Part shown: in pieces, positions 26,264 through 39,523 of the stretch
Layout of the letters: each line of letters begins with the position of its first letter
How positions within the stretch are numbered: position 1 is the stretch's first letter
DNA from: Deltaproteobacteria bacterium
GTDB lineage: Bacteria > Desulfobacterota > Syntrophobacteria > Syntrophobacterales > Syntrophobacteraceae
NCBI GenBank assembly: GCA_012517315.1
Contig: JAAYVE010000056.1
Coordinates: forward strand, 1-64,000
Direction: 5' to 3'
Length of the DNA: 64,000 nucleotides
The notes under the pieces: model-generated
What the model was told of the DNA's origin: nothing
The model's input: the letters and a program-made list of their open reading frames with translations, nothing else
Database searches by the model: none
Position numbers and translations under genes: made by a program

Positions 26264-27625
26264 ATGACCACTGAACTCAAGCGGTTGATCGATCAGGTGA
26301 GCCGGGAAAAGGGGATCGACCGCCAGACTCTTATTCAGGCTCTGGAAGAGGCCATCAAGTCGGCCATAAAGAAGAAGTTTGGCAGCCGGTTCGACCTGGA
26401 TGTCACCTTCAATGAGGAATTCGGCGAAATCGAAGCCTTCCAGTTCAAAGAGGTCGTGGCCCATGTGACGGAACCGGATAAGGAAGTCTCCCTGGAGGAG
26501 GCCTTGCGCCTCGATCCTGAAAGTGAGATCGGCGACGAACTGGGCATCCGGATGGGTACGGAGACCTTGGGGCGGATCGCGGCTCAGTCGGCCAAGCAGG
26601 TCATCATCCAGAAGATGAAGGACGCGGAAAGGGAGGTCGTCTACGAAGAATTCAGAAACCGAAAGGGGGACATCGTCAACGGTATCGTGCAGCGTGCCGA
26701 CAAGGGGGGAATTATTGTGAACCTGGGCCAGGCCGAGGCCATCCTCCCTTCCAAGGAACAGATTCCCAAGGAGGTCTTTCGCCAGGGAGACCGCATCCGG
26801 GCTTATCTTCTGGATGTGAAGAAGATCAGCAAGGGGCCGCAGGTCATCCTCAGTCGAACACACCCCCATTTCGTCATCCAGTTGTTCCACGCGGAGGTCC
26901 CGGAAATTGCAGAAGGAATTGTGAGCATCATCAGTGCGGCCCGCGAGCCGGGTTCAAGGGCCAAGATCGCGGTGATTTCCAAGAACCCCGACGTGGACCC
27001 CGTGGGCGCCTGTGTGGGCATGAAGGGATCCAGGGTCCAGAATGTGGTGCAGGAATTGAGAGGCGAGCGGATCGACATCGTTCCCTGGAACATGGACCCC
27101 GCCAAGTTCGTGGTCAACGCTTTGGCTCCCGCCATCATCTCCAAGGTCATCATCGATCAGGCTAACCGGAGCATGGAAGTGATCGTACCCGACGATCAGC
27201 TCTCCCTGGCCATCGGAAAACGCGGGCAGAACGTGCGGCTGGCATCCAGGCTGACCAACTGGCGCATCGACGTCAAGAGCGAGACGCGTTACACCCGCCA
27301 GAAGCAGGCCGGATATCAGGCGCTTCTCAAGATTTCAGGCCTCACGGAAGACGTGGCTGACCGCCTTTATGAAGCGGGAATCACTTCGCTGCACGAATTC
27401 GTGGAGGCAAGCCTTCCCGAGTTGGAAGAGGTGACCCGCCTGTCGCAGCAGGCCATCGCCGCCCTGAGGGAAGAAGCCGTGGCGCTGCTCCGGGAGTGGG
27501 AATCCTCCTCTGCGGCGGACAGCCGTGAGGAGGAGGAAGGCCCCAAAGAGGTTGAAGAGGAAGGGGAACCCGGAGCGGACGTGGACATGATGGACACTGC
27601 CGGAAAAGACAGCCCAGGAGATTGA
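26264..27625 (+). CDS. nusA: Transcription termination/antitermination factor NusA
   Basis: 453 residues. The N-terminal RNA polymerase-binding domain is followed by an S1 domain near residues 135-200 (GDIVNGIVQRADKGGIIVNL) and two KH domains (VDPVGACVGMKGSRVQNVV and LSLAIGKRGQNVRLASRLTNW). A helix-hairpin-helix like C-terminal region follows (ISGLTEDVADRLYEAGITSL). The last ~50 residues are strongly acidic. It modulates pausing, termination and rRNA antitermination. The start ATG has GGAGGACC upstream. Its last bases overlap the ribosome site of the next gene. Confidence 0.97.
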   Translation: MTTELKRLIDQVSREKGIDRQTLIQALEEAIKSAIKKKFGSRFDLDVTFNEEFGEIEAFQFKEVVAHVTEPDKEVSLEEALRLDPESEIGDELGIRMGTETLGRIAAQSAKQVIIQKMKDAEREVVYEEFRNRKGDIVNGIVQRADKGGIIVNLGQAEAILPSKEQIPKEVFRQGDRIRAYLLDVKKISKGPQVILSRTHPHFVIQLFHAEVPEIAEGIVSIISAAREPGSRAKIAVISKNPDVDPVGACVGMKGSRVQNVVQELRGERIDIVPWNMDPAKFVVNALAPAIISKVIIDQANRSMEVIVPDDQLSLAIGKRGQNVRLASRLTNWRIDVKSETRYTRQKQAGYQALLKISGLTEDVADRLYEAGITSLHEFVEASLPELEEVTRLSQQAIAALREEAVALLREWESSSAADSREEEEGPKEVEEEGEPGADVDMMDTAGKDSPGD

Positions 27626-27627
27626 TC

Positions 27628-27930
27628 GTGGCGCTCAGAGGGCATACCCCCGTCCGCACCTGTATCGCCTGTAGAGAAAAACGGGCAAAGAGGACGCTCG
27701 TGCGCATCGCCGTGGACCGGGAAAATCAAACCCCGTTTGTGGACTCGAAGCAGCGTGCTCCAGGCCGGGGCGTTTATGTTTGCCCCGAATGCCTGCTGCG
27801 GCTGGGATACGACAAGAAAATGCAAAGAGCTTTTCGACACCGAGCAAAAGGTCTCTGGGATAAGATGCCCCTGGCGGTTTTGGATTGCCCATCGGGCCAG
27901 GAGAAAGACCTCAAGATCGGTGAGACTTGA
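27628..27930 (+). CDS. rnpM: YlxR/RnpM-family RNA-binding protein
   Basis: 100 residues with the DUF448 pattern: GHTPVRTCIACREKRAKRTLVRIA, followed by RAPGRGVYVCPEC. Recent work on Bacillus names this family RnpM, an RNase P modulator; older names are YlxR. The start is the GTG at 27628, seven bases after AGGAG and three bases past the nusA stop. A TTG overlapping that stop is a less likely start. Its place between nusA and infB is the standard one. Confidence 0.9.
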   Translation: MALRGHTPVRTCIACREKRAKRTLVRIAVDRENQTPFVDSKQRAPGRGVYVCPECLLRLGYDKKMQRAFRHRAKGLWDKMPLAVLDCPSGQEKDLKIGET

Positions 27931-28138
27931 CCGGCGTCACAGGAGAAGAGGGTTTTTCAGCGGTTCGGGACCGTTTTCGCCGCCCTTTCTCGGGGGGCAA
28001 TGTGGGCTCCCGTCGTCGGAAAGGGACGGCACGCGTGCAGCCGGAGAATCTCCGGCACCACGAAGAGGAAACCGCTCAAACGAAAGTAAAGCAATGACTG
28101 TGCATGCCGGAGTTGCATAAACACGGGGGGAAGTTTTC

Positions 28139-31054
<2,916 letters not shown>

Positions 31055-31159
31055 TGGGCCCAAAGGAAGCATGACAATCCCTTCAGGGCCTCCTCCTCAC
31101 TGAAGCCGCTCCCTGCCCCGGGCCGGGTGTAAAAGGAGAGGCCAATCGAAAGAGGTTCC

Positions 31160-31450
31160 ATGACGGTTGGGGTTGCTCGCGTCACGTTTCGCCTGCACGG
31201 CAATGACTCCCTGAAGGAGAAGCGTCGAGTGGTCAAGAGCCTGGTGGAGAAAAGCCGGCACCGTTTTAACGTCTCTGTCGCCGAGGTGGCCGACCAGGAT
31301 GTGCATCAAAGAACGACCATCGGGATCTCCGTCGTCGGCAGTGACGGTCGGGTTCTCAACTCGCTGCTGGACCGCATCATCGACTTCATGGACTCGCTCA
31401 ATCTTGCGGACCTGGTCGACCAGGAGATCGAACTGATCACCTTGGGGTAA
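31160..31450 (+). CDS. DUF503/YlxP-family protein
   Basis: 96 residues with the DUF503 pattern: GVARVTFRLHGNDSLKEKRRVVKSLVEKSRHRFNVSVAEV, then TIGISVVGSD. It is a small ferredoxin-like fold of unknown function that is conserved between infB and rbfA in many bacteria, exactly its place here. GAAAGAGG precedes the ATG. About 220 non-coding bases separate it from rbfA. Confidence 0.9.
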   Translation: MTVGVARVTFRLHGNDSLKEKRRVVKSLVEKSRHRFNVSVAEVADQDVHQRTTIGISVVGSDGRVLNSLLDRIIDFMDSLNLADLVDQEIELITLG

Positions 31451-31668
31451 CGCGTCCTAGGAGTTCCGGGACACGCAATGTCCCTCGTCCCTGAGAGTCC
31501 CCCGCAACCTCTACGGGAAGGAGGAGCGCGTGTGGGCCCGAGTGCAGGGAGCTTGTCCAAACGAGGGGACAGGGTTCCCACAGACGGTTTCCTGATCGGG
31601 CATCGAGGGAATCACGCGGCTGGCCTGGATGGTTTTTTCCATGCCGCAGAAAGCGCTGATCGAGAATT

Positions 31669-32034
31669 ATGGAGTACAAGCGTTCCGATCGAGTGGGCGA
31701 TCTTCTGCTCAGAGAAGTGGCTGACCTGCTTCTGCGAAGGGTTAAAGACCCCAGAGTGGCGGGAATCACCATCACGGCGGTGGAGGTGACGGCGGACCTG
31801 CAGAATGCCCGGGTTTATTACTGCATGAGTGCAGCGGCACTCCAGACGGACAGGAAGGAAGTGGACAAGGGCTTGTCCAAGGCGAAGGGGTTCATTCGCC
31901 AGGAACTTGGGAGACGGCTGCACATGAAGCACGTGCCACAGATAGAATTCCGTTATGACACGTCCTTTGAATACGGGGACCGGATCGAACGGCTCTTGAA
32001 GGAAGTCCTGAGGAATGAGCAAAACTCGGAATGA
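31669..32034 (+). CDS. rbfA: Ribosome-binding factor A
   Basis: 121 residues, the usual size, starting MEYKRSDRVGDLLLREVADLLLRRVKDPR, the family opening. The conserved VEVTADLQNARVYYC and PQIEFRYDTSFEYGDRIERLL segments follow. It acts in late 30S maturation. The ribosome binding site is weak. The gene overlaps nrnA by 20 bases, which suggests coupled translation. Confidence 0.94.
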   Translation: MEYKRSDRVGDLLLREVADLLLRRVKDPRVAGITITAVEVTADLQNARVYYCMSAAALQTDRKEVDKGLSKAKGFIRQELGRRLHMKHVPQIEFRYDTSFEYGDRIERLLKEVLRNEQNSE

Positions 32035-33103
32035 GTGCATCGCACAAATCGTGAAATGCATAGCGGCCAACCGGCGATTCCTTGTGACGACCCACGTGCG
32101 ACCTGACGGGGACGCCCTCGGTTCCATGCTGGCGATGGTCTCCGCACTGCGCCGCATGGGCAGGCGAGCGGACGCCTATTGCCAAGACCCGGTTCCCCAG
32201 TCTTATTCGTTTCTCCCCGGCGCCCAGGAGGTTCAGACAGGACTCCCTCCCGAATCCTCCTATGATGCCGCCGTCTTCGTGGACTGCGGAGATCATGACC
32301 GCGTGGGGGAGCAGTTGACTGCTCACACCAGGGAGATGCCCCTGCTCATCAACATCGATCACCACGTGAGCAATCGGCCGTTCGCCCATGTTTCGTGGGT
32401 GGAAGCGTCCGCCAGCAGCACTTGCGAGATGCTCTTCGATCTGTTCAATCACCTGCCCATCGTGATCGACGCCCCTCTCGCGTGCCAGCTCTACACCGGC
32501 TTGATGACCGACACGGGGTCCTTCCGCTTTTCCAACACCAGTCACCGGGTGTTGGAAATTGCATCCAAGCTGGTGGATGCAGGGGCCGAACCTGCAACGA
32601 TTGCCCAGCGGGTCTTTGAGTCGGCTCAACCCCAGACGTTGCACCTGCTGGCTCGAATGCTCGCCACGGTCTCCTTCCATGCCGACGGGCGCCTGGCAAC
32701 GGGGGAACTGAGCGTGGACATGTTTCGGGAAACGGGCACAAACCCGACGGAAAGCGAAGGGTTCATCAACCATCTCCGTTCGGTGAAAGCCGTCGTGATG
32801 GCTATGCTCTTCAGGGAGGACGAAAAGGGGATCATCCACGTGAGCCTGAGGTCCAAAGACAGTGTCGACGTGGCTGCCTTCGCCCATTCCAACGGTGGTG
32901 GCGGACATCGGAGGGCTGCGGCTTTCCGCGTGCGGGGAGACCTACAAAGCGTCCGGAATGAATTCACGCAAAGGGCAGTGGACTATGTTCGAGTCTTCCC
33001 GTCAAGCCTCGAGACCGACCGGCAACCGCTTTTCACCGCAACAGGGGAACCGATGCAGGCGCATGGGCGGAGTGTCATGAAAACGAGGAACGCACAATCG
33101 TGA
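32015..33103 (+). CDS. DHH-family phosphoesterase (NrnA-like nanoRNase/pAp phosphatase)
   Basis: 362 residues. Active-site motifs are HVRPDGDALGSMLAM (DxD), FVDCGDHDRVGE, INIDHHVSNRPFAHV (the DHH motif) and TGLMTDTGSFRFSNT. The C-terminal DHHA1 domain has SNGGGGHRRAAAFRV. Relatives degrade two- to five-base RNAs and dephosphorylate pAp. The last ~45 residues extend past the DHHA1 core and are not conserved in my memory of the family. It lies in the standard slot after rbfA and overlaps the next gene by the four bases GTGA. Confidence 0.9.
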   Translation: MSKTRNECIAQIVKCIAANRRFLVTTHVRPDGDALGSMLAMVSALRRMGRRADAYCQDPVPQSYSFLPGAQEVQTGLPPESSYDAAVFVDCGDHDRVGEQLTAHTREMPLLINIDHHVSNRPFAHVSWVEASASSTCEMLFDLFNHLPIVIDAPLACQLYTGLMTDTGSFRFSNTSHRVLEIASKLVDAGAEPATIAQRVFESAQPQTLHLLARMLATVSFHADGRLATGELSVDMFRETGTNPTESEGFINHLRSVKAVVMAMLFREDEKGIIHVSLRSKDSVDVAAFAHSNGGGGHRRAAAFRVRGDLQSVRNEFTQRAVDYVRVFPSSLETDRQPLFTATGEPMQAHGRSVMKTRNAQS

Positions 33104-33543
33104 AGATCGCCATCCCACCCGAGGAATACAGACTTCTCATCGACCTTTTGGAAATCGCCGACTGGGTTTTGCACAGTTACCGGACGGACTTGCCTCCCGA
33201 GACCGAGGGCTGCAGGGATCTGCAACAGAGACTCTATGCCTTGGCGGCGAAAATGGGGGCGGAGGATCTGGTGCAATACGACAGTGTACTCGGCCAACAC
33301 GCCACCACGAGGGAATACGAAGAAAACTCCGAATACATGTCCTTCATCGAGGATTACGAGGAAAACTCCTTTTGGAACGAGCTGATATCAAGGCTTGCCG
33401 ACAGAGACCTGGTGGTCCGGGAGGGGGTGGAGGCAGTGAACAGCATGGATGTGGGCGAACGGGTGGAAAAGCTGTTGACCCTGGAGGAGAAGTACGCATC
33501 CGAATTTGAGGCAAACGGCCTGAAAAACCTGCAGATCCGGTAG
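33100..33543 (+). CDS. Unrecognised 147-residue protein between nrnA and truB
   Basis: No family recognised. The protein is acidic and helical (KIAIPPEEYRLLIDLLEIADWVLHSYRTD, then long Glu-rich helices near EYEENSEYMSFIEDYEENSFW) and has no membrane segment. The GTG start overlaps the nrnA stop as GTGA, so it is probably translated by coupling and belongs to the translation operon. The next gene begins 84 bases later. In other bacteria this slot is usually empty. A role in RNA turnover or translation would be guilt by association only. Confidence 0.75.
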   Translation: MKIAIPPEEYRLLIDLLEIADWVLHSYRTDLPPETEGCRDLQQRLYALAAKMGAEDLVQYDSVLGQHATTREYEENSEYMSFIEDYEENSFWNELISRLADRDLVVREGVEAVNSMDVGERVEKLLTLEEKYASEFEANGLKNLQIR

Positions 33544-33627
33544 GAAAGGGAAATGAGCAGCATTCCGCGCCGGCGTATGAAGGGTCGAGTATGGAACCTT
33601 AATTTCGACAGGGGTAGAGGCGTCTTT

Positions 33628-34575
33628 ATGGGGAAAAGGGGGGATCTTCCTTCAGTGTGCAGCGCATCGGAACCCAGTGGCGTCCTTGTGGTGGACAAGC
33701 CGGAGGGGATCACCTCGCACCAGGCGGTGGCCCAGGTGAAGAGCAGGCTTTCCCTGAGAAAGGCCGGCCATTGCGGGACACTGGACCCGTTCGCCACGGG
33801 GGTACTTCTCGTTTGCATCAACCAGGCGACACGCATCAGTGATCAACTGCAGATTCAGGACAAGGCCTACCGGTTTGTGATGCACCTGGGGGTGGAAACG
33901 GACACGCTGGACCACACGGGTAGAGTGGTGAGAACCCATGCGGGGGAACCCTGCTCTCCAGAGACGCTCCTCCGTGCACTGGAACGCTTCAGGGGTGTCA
34001 TTACCCAGAAGGTGCCCCTTTTCGCTGCGGTCAAGGTAAATGGAGACCGTCTTTACAAGTTGGCCCGCAAAGGATTGCCTGTAGAGGTTCCACCCCGTGA
34101 GGTGACCGTTCACGAACTGGAACTGCTCGAGTGGCTCTGGCCGAAGGCCACTTTGGAAGTCCGCTGCTCCAAAGGAACGTATGTTCGTCAACTGGCAGCG
34201 GACATCGGCACAGCAGCGGGTTGCGGGGCGCACTTGTGCCAGTTGCGCCGGCTTGCCAGCGGCCCGTTTCACGTGGACCAGGCGGTCCCATTGCAGGAGA
34301 TTGCCTCCTACGGGGATGGGGAATCCCCCTTCCGGAGGATGTTGACCATGAACGAAGCGCTTGGTAGCCTGCCGGAAGTGAGGATTGAGGATTCCTCTCT
34401 CCTCCGGGCGGCTTACGAAGGATACCTGGATCCGGAGTGGGAAGCGGAGCAGAGGAGACGGCTTTCCGTCACAGAGGGTCCCGTTCGCCTGGTGGACAAA
34501 AGAAATTGCCTGGTGGCCATGTGGTGGCCCTGGGCGGAAGGGAAGGAAAGGCGTAAACTGCGCGTCTTCAAGTAG
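33628..34575 (+). CDS. truB: tRNA pseudouridine(55) synthase TruB
   Basis: 315 residues from the chosen [20 protein letters not shown] opens the domain, and the catalytic aspartate is Asp53 in [14 protein letters not shown]. Further signatures are [19 protein letters not shown] and [17 protein letters not shown]. It makes Psi55 in the T loop of tRNAs. The ATG at 33628 follows TAGAGG by seven bases. An in-frame ATG at 33553 with AGGAAAGGG before it would add 25 residues that have no counterpart in the family. A C-terminal PUA-like part ends near [14 protein letters not shown]. Confidence 0.94.
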   Translation: MGKRGDLPSVCSASEPSGVLVVDKPEGITSHQAVAQVKSRLSLRKAGHCGTLDPFATGVLLVCINQATRISDQLQIQDKAYRFVMHLGVETDTLDHTGRVVRTHAGEPCSPETLLRALERFRGVITQKVPLFAAVKVNGDRLYKLARKGLPVEVPPREVTVHELELLEWLWPKATLEVRCSKGTYVRQLAADIGTAAGCGAHLCQLRRLASGPFHVDQAVPLQEIASYGDGESPFRRMLTMNEALGSLPEVRIEDSSLLRAAYEGYLDPEWEAEQRRRLSVTEGPVRLVDKRNCLVAMWWPWAEGKERRKLRVFK

Positions 34576-34712
34576 TGTGGAGAAAGCCTTTCGATGGGCA
34601 TGGCGGCGGCCCGGCACCGTCCTGGCGAGGAAAAAAGACGCTGCGTGGGCCATCGAGGCTAATGGAAGGATCGATTCAGCTGAAAGAAGCTGGAAGCAGA
34701 GGAGGATTAGCT

Positions 34713-34982
34713 GTGGCAATGACCTCGAACCGGAAGAAGGAAATTATTGAGGACTTCAAATTGCACCCCGGAGACACCGGTTCGCCGGAGGTTCAGATCG
34801 CACTTCTGAGCGAACGGATCGCTTACCTGACAGATCATTTTAAGACCCATCAGAAGGATCATCATTCCCGCCGTGGGCTTCTCAAGCTCGTGGGCCAGCG
34901 CAGGCAGCTGCTGAACTATTTGAAACGGAAAAACGTGGACCGTTACAACACGGTCATCGAACGGCTTGGCCTGCGCCGTTGA
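34713..34982 (+). CDS. rpsO: 30S ribosomal protein S15
   Basis: 89 residues when started at the GTG at 34713, exactly the length of E. coli S15. The alignment [40 protein letters not shown] and ERLGLRR is clear. GGAGG lies seven bases before this GTG; the ATG at 34719 would be 13 bases away and give a shorter N-terminus. It binds 16S rRNA in the central domain. It lies between truB and pnp as usual. Confidence 0.96.
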   Translation: MAMTSNRKKEIIEDFKLHPGDTGSPEVQIALLSERIAYLTDHFKTHQKDHHSRRGLLKLVGQRRQLLNYLKRKNVDRYNTVIERLGLRR

Positions 34983-35056
34983 AGCCCCCTTTCGCTGTCT
35001 CTTGGAGCAGCTGTGGCTGGCGGATGGATTCAATACAGAAAAAAAGGGAACGACTC

Positions 35057-37153
35057 ATGAGTTATTCAGTTCAAGTTGAGGTGGGCGGAAGACCGCTCGT
35101 ATTCCAGAGCGGCCATATGGCCCGCCAAGCCAGCGGTTCCGTCCTGATGCGCTACGGCGACACCGTCGTCATGGTCGCGGCGACCAAGGAAGACAGGGTC
35201 CGTGAAGGAATCGACTTCGTGCCCCTCATGGTGGACTATCAGGAGATGAGCTACGCTGCCGGTCGGATACCTGGCGGGTTCTTCCGGAGGGAAATCGGCC
35301 GACCCAGTGAGAAAGAGACCCTGACTTCCCGGCTCATCGACCGGCCGATCCGTCCACTCTTTCCGAAGGGATACAGCTATGAAACCCAGGTGATCGCGAC
35401 GGTCCTCTCGGTGGACCAGGAAAACGAACCGGACGTGGTAGCCATGACGGGGGCTTCCGCCGCCCTTCACATTTCCCCCATTCCCTTCCATGGGCCCATC
35501 GGTGCGGTGCGGGTGGGAAGGGTGGACGGATCGTTCGTCATCAACCCCTCCGCTGAACAACTCACCCACAGTGATATGAACATCGTTGTGGCCGCAAGCA
35601 GGGAAGCGGTCGTCATGGTGGAGGGGGGTGCGGAATTTGTTTCCGAGACGGACATCGTGGAAGCCCTGGATGTGGCCTACCGGGCCGTTCAGCCCATTCT
35701 GGACGCTCAGGATGCCCTGCGCACCATGCTCAAGGACGTTGTCAAGGAGGAGGTTCCCCCCGTCCTGCAGGATCCCGTTCTCGTGGAAGCCGTTGAACGA
35801 GTCGCGGCGGAAGAAATGCGCGAGGCCGTCTCCACTCCTCAAAAGCAACTGCGCAGTCAGCGCAAGAAAGCCCTCAAGGCGAGGGTCAAGGAGGAGCTTT
35901 CAGGGGAGTTCCCCGAAAGGGAAAAGGAAATTGAGGACATCTTCGGGAACCTGGAAAAGTCCATTGTTCGGCGCATGATGGTTCAGAAGGGAGTCCGCAT
36001 CGACGGACGACGTTTCGACGAGATCCGACCCATCGAGATCGAGGTGGGTCTTTTGCCGAGGACTCACGGATCGGCCATGTTCCGGCGAGGGGAAACGCAG
36101 GTCCTTGCGGTGGTGACCCTCGGTTCGTCATCCGATGAGCAGAAGATCGAAGCCCTGGCTGGAGAGACGTTCAAGTCCTTCATGCTGCACTATAATTTCC
36201 CCCCTTACTGCGTGGGTGAAGTCAGGCCTTTACGCGGTCCCGGAAGAAGAGACATCGGACATGGAGCCTTGGCGGAGCGATCGGTGAAAACCGTTCTCCC
36301 CAGGGACGGCGAATTCCCCTACACCATCCGGGTGGTTTCGGAAGTACTCGAATCCAACGGTTCCAGCTCCATGGCAACGGTTTGCGGGGCTACCCTGGCC
36401 CTCATGGATGCGGGCGTCCCCATCACCGAAATGGTGGCAGGCATAGCCATGGGCCTGGTCAAGGAAGGGGACCGAATCATCGTCCTCACCGACATCCTCG
36501 GTGATGAGGACCACCTGGGTGATATGGATTTCAAGATCACGGGAACGGCTAGGGGGATCACGGCCCTCCAGATGGACATCAAGGTGTCGGGAATCGACAG
36601 GGCGATCATGCAGTCAGCCCTGGAGCAGGCCCGAGTGGCACGTCTCAGCATCCTGGAAAAGATGCGGCAGGCCCTTCCCGCACCCCGCCCCGAACTGTCC
36701 CCCTATGCCCCCAGGGTCACCACCCTGCAGATCAACCCTGAGAAAATCCGCGACGTCATCGGTCCGGGGGGGAAGGTCATCCGGTCCATCGTGGCCGAGA
36801 CAGGGGCCAAGATCGATATCGATGACACGGGACGCGTGGTGGTGATGAGCCCTGACAGGGAGGCCTGTGAAAAAGCGGTCGAGCGCATCAGGCTTCTCAC
36901 TCAGGAACCTGAAGTGGGACAGCTCTACATGGCCCGGGTCGTGAGGGTCACCGACTTCGGGGCCTTTGCGGAAATCCTTCCCAATATCGACGGCCTCATC
37001 CACATTTCGCAACTGGACCACAAGCGGGTTCGAAAGGTCACCGACGTGGTGAACGAAGGCGACGAAGTCCTGGTGAAGGTGATCGAAATCGACAAGGATG
37101 GCCGCATCCGTCTCAGCCGCAAAGCCGCATTGGAAAAACCGGAAGGCGAGTGA
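35057..37153 (+). CDS. pnp: Polyribonucleotide nucleotidyltransferase
   Basis: 698 residues. Two RNase PH domains are linked by a helical region; the second contains [20 protein letters not shown] and the FNFPP-like [15 protein letters not shown] domain is near residues 560-615 ([25 protein letters not shown]). An S1 domain ends the protein ([23 protein letters not shown]). PNPase degrades RNA from the 3' end phosphorolytically. The ATG at 35057 follows AAGGGA; longer readings upstream run into the rpsO stop. The 74 bases between rpsO and pnp show no obvious RNase III hairpin. Confidence 0.97.
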   Translation: MSYSVQVEVGGRPLVFQSGHMARQASGSVLMRYGDTVVMVAATKEDRVREGIDFVPLMVDYQEMSYAAGRIPGGFFRREIGRPSEKETLTSRLIDRPIRPLFPKGYSYETQVIATVLSVDQENEPDVVAMTGASAALHISPIPFHGPIGAVRVGRVDGSFVINPSAEQLTHSDMNIVVAASREAVVMVEGGAEFVSETDIVEALDVAYRAVQPILDAQDALRTMLKDVVKEEVPPVLQDPVLVEAVERVAAEEMREAVSTPQKQLRSQRKKALKARVKEELSGEFPEREKEIEDIFGNLEKSIVRRMMVQKGVRIDGRRFDEIRPIEIEVGLLPRTHGSAMFRRGETQVLAVVTLGSSSDEQKIEALAGETFKSFMLHYNFPPYCVGEVRPLRGPGRRDIGHGALAERSVKTVLPRDGEFPYTIRVVSEVLESNGSSSMATVCGATLALMDAGVPITEMVAGIAMGLVKEGDRIIVLTDILGDEDHLGDMDFKITGTARGITALQMDIKVSGIDRAIMQSALEQARVARLSILEKMRQALPAPRPELSPYAPRVTTLQINPEKIRDVIGPGGKVIRSIVAETGAKIDIDDTGRVVVMSPDREACEKAVERIRLLTQEPEVGQLYMARVVRVTDFGAFAEILPNIDGLIHISQLDHKRVRKVTDVVNEGDEVLVKVIEIDKDGRIRLSRKAALEKPEGE

Positions 37154-37212
37154 GGGGTCCGACGCCTCGTTTCCCTGTTGAAGCGACCGCCCACGAAACA
37201 CCGGCGGCCGCC

Positions 37213-37248
37213 GGGAACCGTCCTTTCATCTAAGGAAGGAGGGTTCCC
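37213..37248 (+). other. Hairpin after pnp
   Basis: GGGAACC (37213-37219) pairs with GGTTCCC (37242-37248), and an inner TCCTT/AAGGA pair lies inside. No T tail follows. It could protect or process the pnp 3' end before the peptidase gene. Confidence 0.4.
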
Positions 37249-37354
37249 GGACAACAAGGATTGACCGCCCCCCGGCGACCGACAGCAGCGGAAACGGCCC
37301 GCTCAAGTCCCCCCGGGGGTTCCGTCCTCTTGTGAATTCCACATTAACAGCGAG

Positions 37355-38623
37355 GTGAGTTTGTTTCAGAAGACAGTTCTCAAGAACGGCGTCCGCATCG
37401 TCACCGAAAGACTCCCTTACGTCCATTCCGTCTCCACCGGTATCTGGGTGAACGTGGGTTCCCGCGATGAAGAGGAAAACGAAAGGGGAATCACACACCT
37501 CATCGAGCACATGCTCTTCAAGGGGACCGAAAGTCGCACAGCCCTGGACATCGCCAAGGAACTGGATTCGGTGGGAGGCTTTGCGAACGCCTTCACGTCC
37601 AAAGAGCACGTGTGTTTCCACGCCAAGGTCCTGGACACACACCTGCCCCTCGTGGTGGATGTCCTGACGGACATCTTCCTCAACTCCGTCTTCGATCCTC
37701 AGGAAATCGCCCGGGAACAGCAGGTCATCGTCCAGGAAATACGAATGATTGAAGACACACCCGACGAACTGGTGCATATTCTTTTTCAGGAGATGTACTG
37801 GAAGGGCAATACCTTGGGCCTGCCCATCTACGGAACCGTGGAGACAGTGGAAAAGGCCGACCGTGAAAGCATCAAGGCATACGTCGCCAGGAAGTTTCAC
37901 CCGACGCGAATCGTCATTGCCGCAGCGGGCAATCTCGACCATGAGCGATTCGTCGAACTCGTCGCGCCTTCCATGGAAACATGGAATCACGCTCCCACTC
38001 CCCGCAACCGTAAGACTCCCACGGAAAACTACGAAATCAAGGTCATGAGGAAAGACTTGGAGCAGGTGCACCTGACCCTCGGCATGAAAGGCGCGTCCCA
38101 CGTAGATGAAAACCGCTTCGCCTGCCATCTGCTCAATGTCATCCTCGGCAACAGTATGAGCAGCAGGCTCTTCCAGGAGGTGCGGGAAAAGCGCGGACTG
38201 GCCTATTCGGTCTTCTCCTTCCTCAACAGCCACGAGGACACAGGGATTTTCGGCGTTTATGCGGGAGTCAGTCCCAAGAACGTGGAGGAGACCCTCCGGG
38301 TGATTCTGGACCAGTTGGAGAAATTGTCGAAAGAACCCATTTCCGATACCGAAGCGGCTGCTGCCAAAGAGTATGTCAAGGGCAGCATGTACCTCAACGC
38401 GGAAAGCACCGACTCCCGTATGAACCGCCTTGCAAGGAACGAATTCCTGTTCGGCCGCGATGTGCCTTTTGAAGAGGTGGAGGCCCGGATCAACGCCGTG
38501 ACCCCGGAGGCGCTCCATGAATGGTTTTGCACAACTTATGCCCCCTCACGCTGCGGCCTTCTCTTCCTTGGTCCTCTCGACACCGACGAGGAAAGCATCA
38601 GACAGTCCCTCCTGCAGCGGTGA
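37355..38623 (+). CDS. M16-family zinc peptidase (PqqL/YmxG-like)
   Basis: 422 residues, a single-chain M16B peptidase. The inverted zinc motif is His48-x2-Glu51-His52 (THLIEHMLFKGT), with the third ligand in the following VQEIRMIEDTPDE helix. The second lobe has the conserved RxY-like segment EVREKRGLAYSVFSF. Homologues (YmxG/mlpA) commonly follow pnp, as here. The GTG at 37355 has only a weak ribosome site; a TTG at 37361 after AGGTGAG is an alternative. The natural substrate is not known; targeting-peptide-like peptides are cut by the mitochondrial relatives. Confidence 0.93.
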   Translation: MSLFQKTVLKNGVRIVTERLPYVHSVSTGIWVNVGSRDEEENERGITHLIEHMLFKGTESRTALDIAKELDSVGGFANAFTSKEHVCFHAKVLDTHLPLVVDVLTDIFLNSVFDPQEIAREQQVIVQEIRMIEDTPDELVHILFQEMYWKGNTLGLPIYGTVETVEKADRESIKAYVARKFHPTRIVIAAAGNLDHERFVELVAPSMETWNHAPTPRNRKTPTENYEIKVMRKDLEQVHLTLGMKGASHVDENRFACHLLNVILGNSMSSRLFQEVREKRGLAYSVFSFLNSHEDTGIFGVYAGVSPKNVEETLRVILDQLEKLSKEPISDTEAAAAKEYVKGSMYLNAESTDSRMNRLARNEFLFGRDVPFEEVEARINAVTPEALHEWFCTTYAPSRCGLLFLGPLDTDEESIRQSLLQR

Positions 38624-38632
38624 GGAGTTCTG

Positions 38633-39415
38633 ATGGGGCTCTACTTTCAGATCCTGGCGAGCGGTTCCAAGGGCAACGCCATTCTCGTGTGCAGTGAAAA
38701 AACCCGTCTCCTCGTGGACGCGGGGCTGAGCGGAAAAGAGATCGTCACGCGCCTGGGAAAGACGCCCGTCAACGGCAGGCAGTTGAATGCCCTCCTGGTC
38801 AGCCATGAGCACCAGGACCACATCCGGGGAGTGGGGGTCCTCAGTCGTCGATTCGATCTACCCGTTTATGCCACTCCGGGCACCTTGGAAGGATTCCCCC
38901 CCACAGAGGCGAGGATGGCTCAGGTGCACCTTTTCCAGGCAGGTTCCTCCTTCAGTATCGGAGATCTTCACATACAGGCGTTTTCCATCTCGCACGACGC
39001 CAGGGATCCGGTGGCATTCGTTATCCAAAACGGGGGAAAGAGACTGGGTGTCTGTACGGACCTGGGAGTGGCGACCCACTTGGTGCGAACGAGGCTGCAG
39101 AATTGTCACGGACTCATCATTGAAGCCAATCATGACACGGAACTTCTGCTCAACGGTCCCTATCCTCCCCACCTGAAACAACGTATTCGAAGCCGCCACG
39201 GGCACCTGTCCAACAACGACACCTGCGAACTGCTCCAAACTCTGTTCCATGAGGACCTCAAAGCGGTTGCTTTCGCCCATCTCAGCGAGATCAACAACCA
39301 TCCGAACCTGGTGAAAAGCATGTACCGGCAGTTTGCCGCAAGCCCCCTTTGGGAACAGGTGCGCTTCCGCATCGGCATGCAGCACGAGGTTTCCGAGGGA
39401 GTCGAACTCACTTGA
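38633..39415 (+). CDS. Metallo-beta-lactamase-fold hydrolase (YycJ/WalJ-like)
   Basis: 260 residues. The metal motif is His58-x-His60-x-Asp62-His63 (SHEHQDHIRG), with later ligands in ISHDA, CTDLG and HLSEINNH. The opening FQILASGSKGNAILV is typical of the YycJ group, some members of which act as 5'-3' exonucleases on DNA or RNA. It starts nine bases after the peptidase, so the two are cotranscribed. A hairpin without a T tail (39420-39426 with 39438-39444) follows. Confidence 0.9.
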   Translation: MGLYFQILASGSKGNAILVCSEKTRLLVDAGLSGKEIVTRLGKTPVNGRQLNALLVSHEHQDHIRGVGVLSRRFDLPVYATPGTLEGFPPTEARMAQVHLFQAGSSFSIGDLHIQAFSISHDARDPVAFVIQNGGKRLGVCTDLGVATHLVRTRLQNCHGLIIEANHDTELLLNGPYPPHLKQRIRSRHGHLSNNDTCELLQTLFHEDLKAVAFAHLSEINNHPNLVKSMYRQFAASPLWEQVRFRIGMQHEVSEGVELT

Positions 39416-39523
39416 GGGGGGGAATCGAACGGGGGTTGATTCCCGCCGTTCCAGCCACCCTTCTTTCGCAGACACCTACAACTTCGGCCGCTCCCAGGGG
39501 CAGACCTGAAGAGAGGTTTATCC

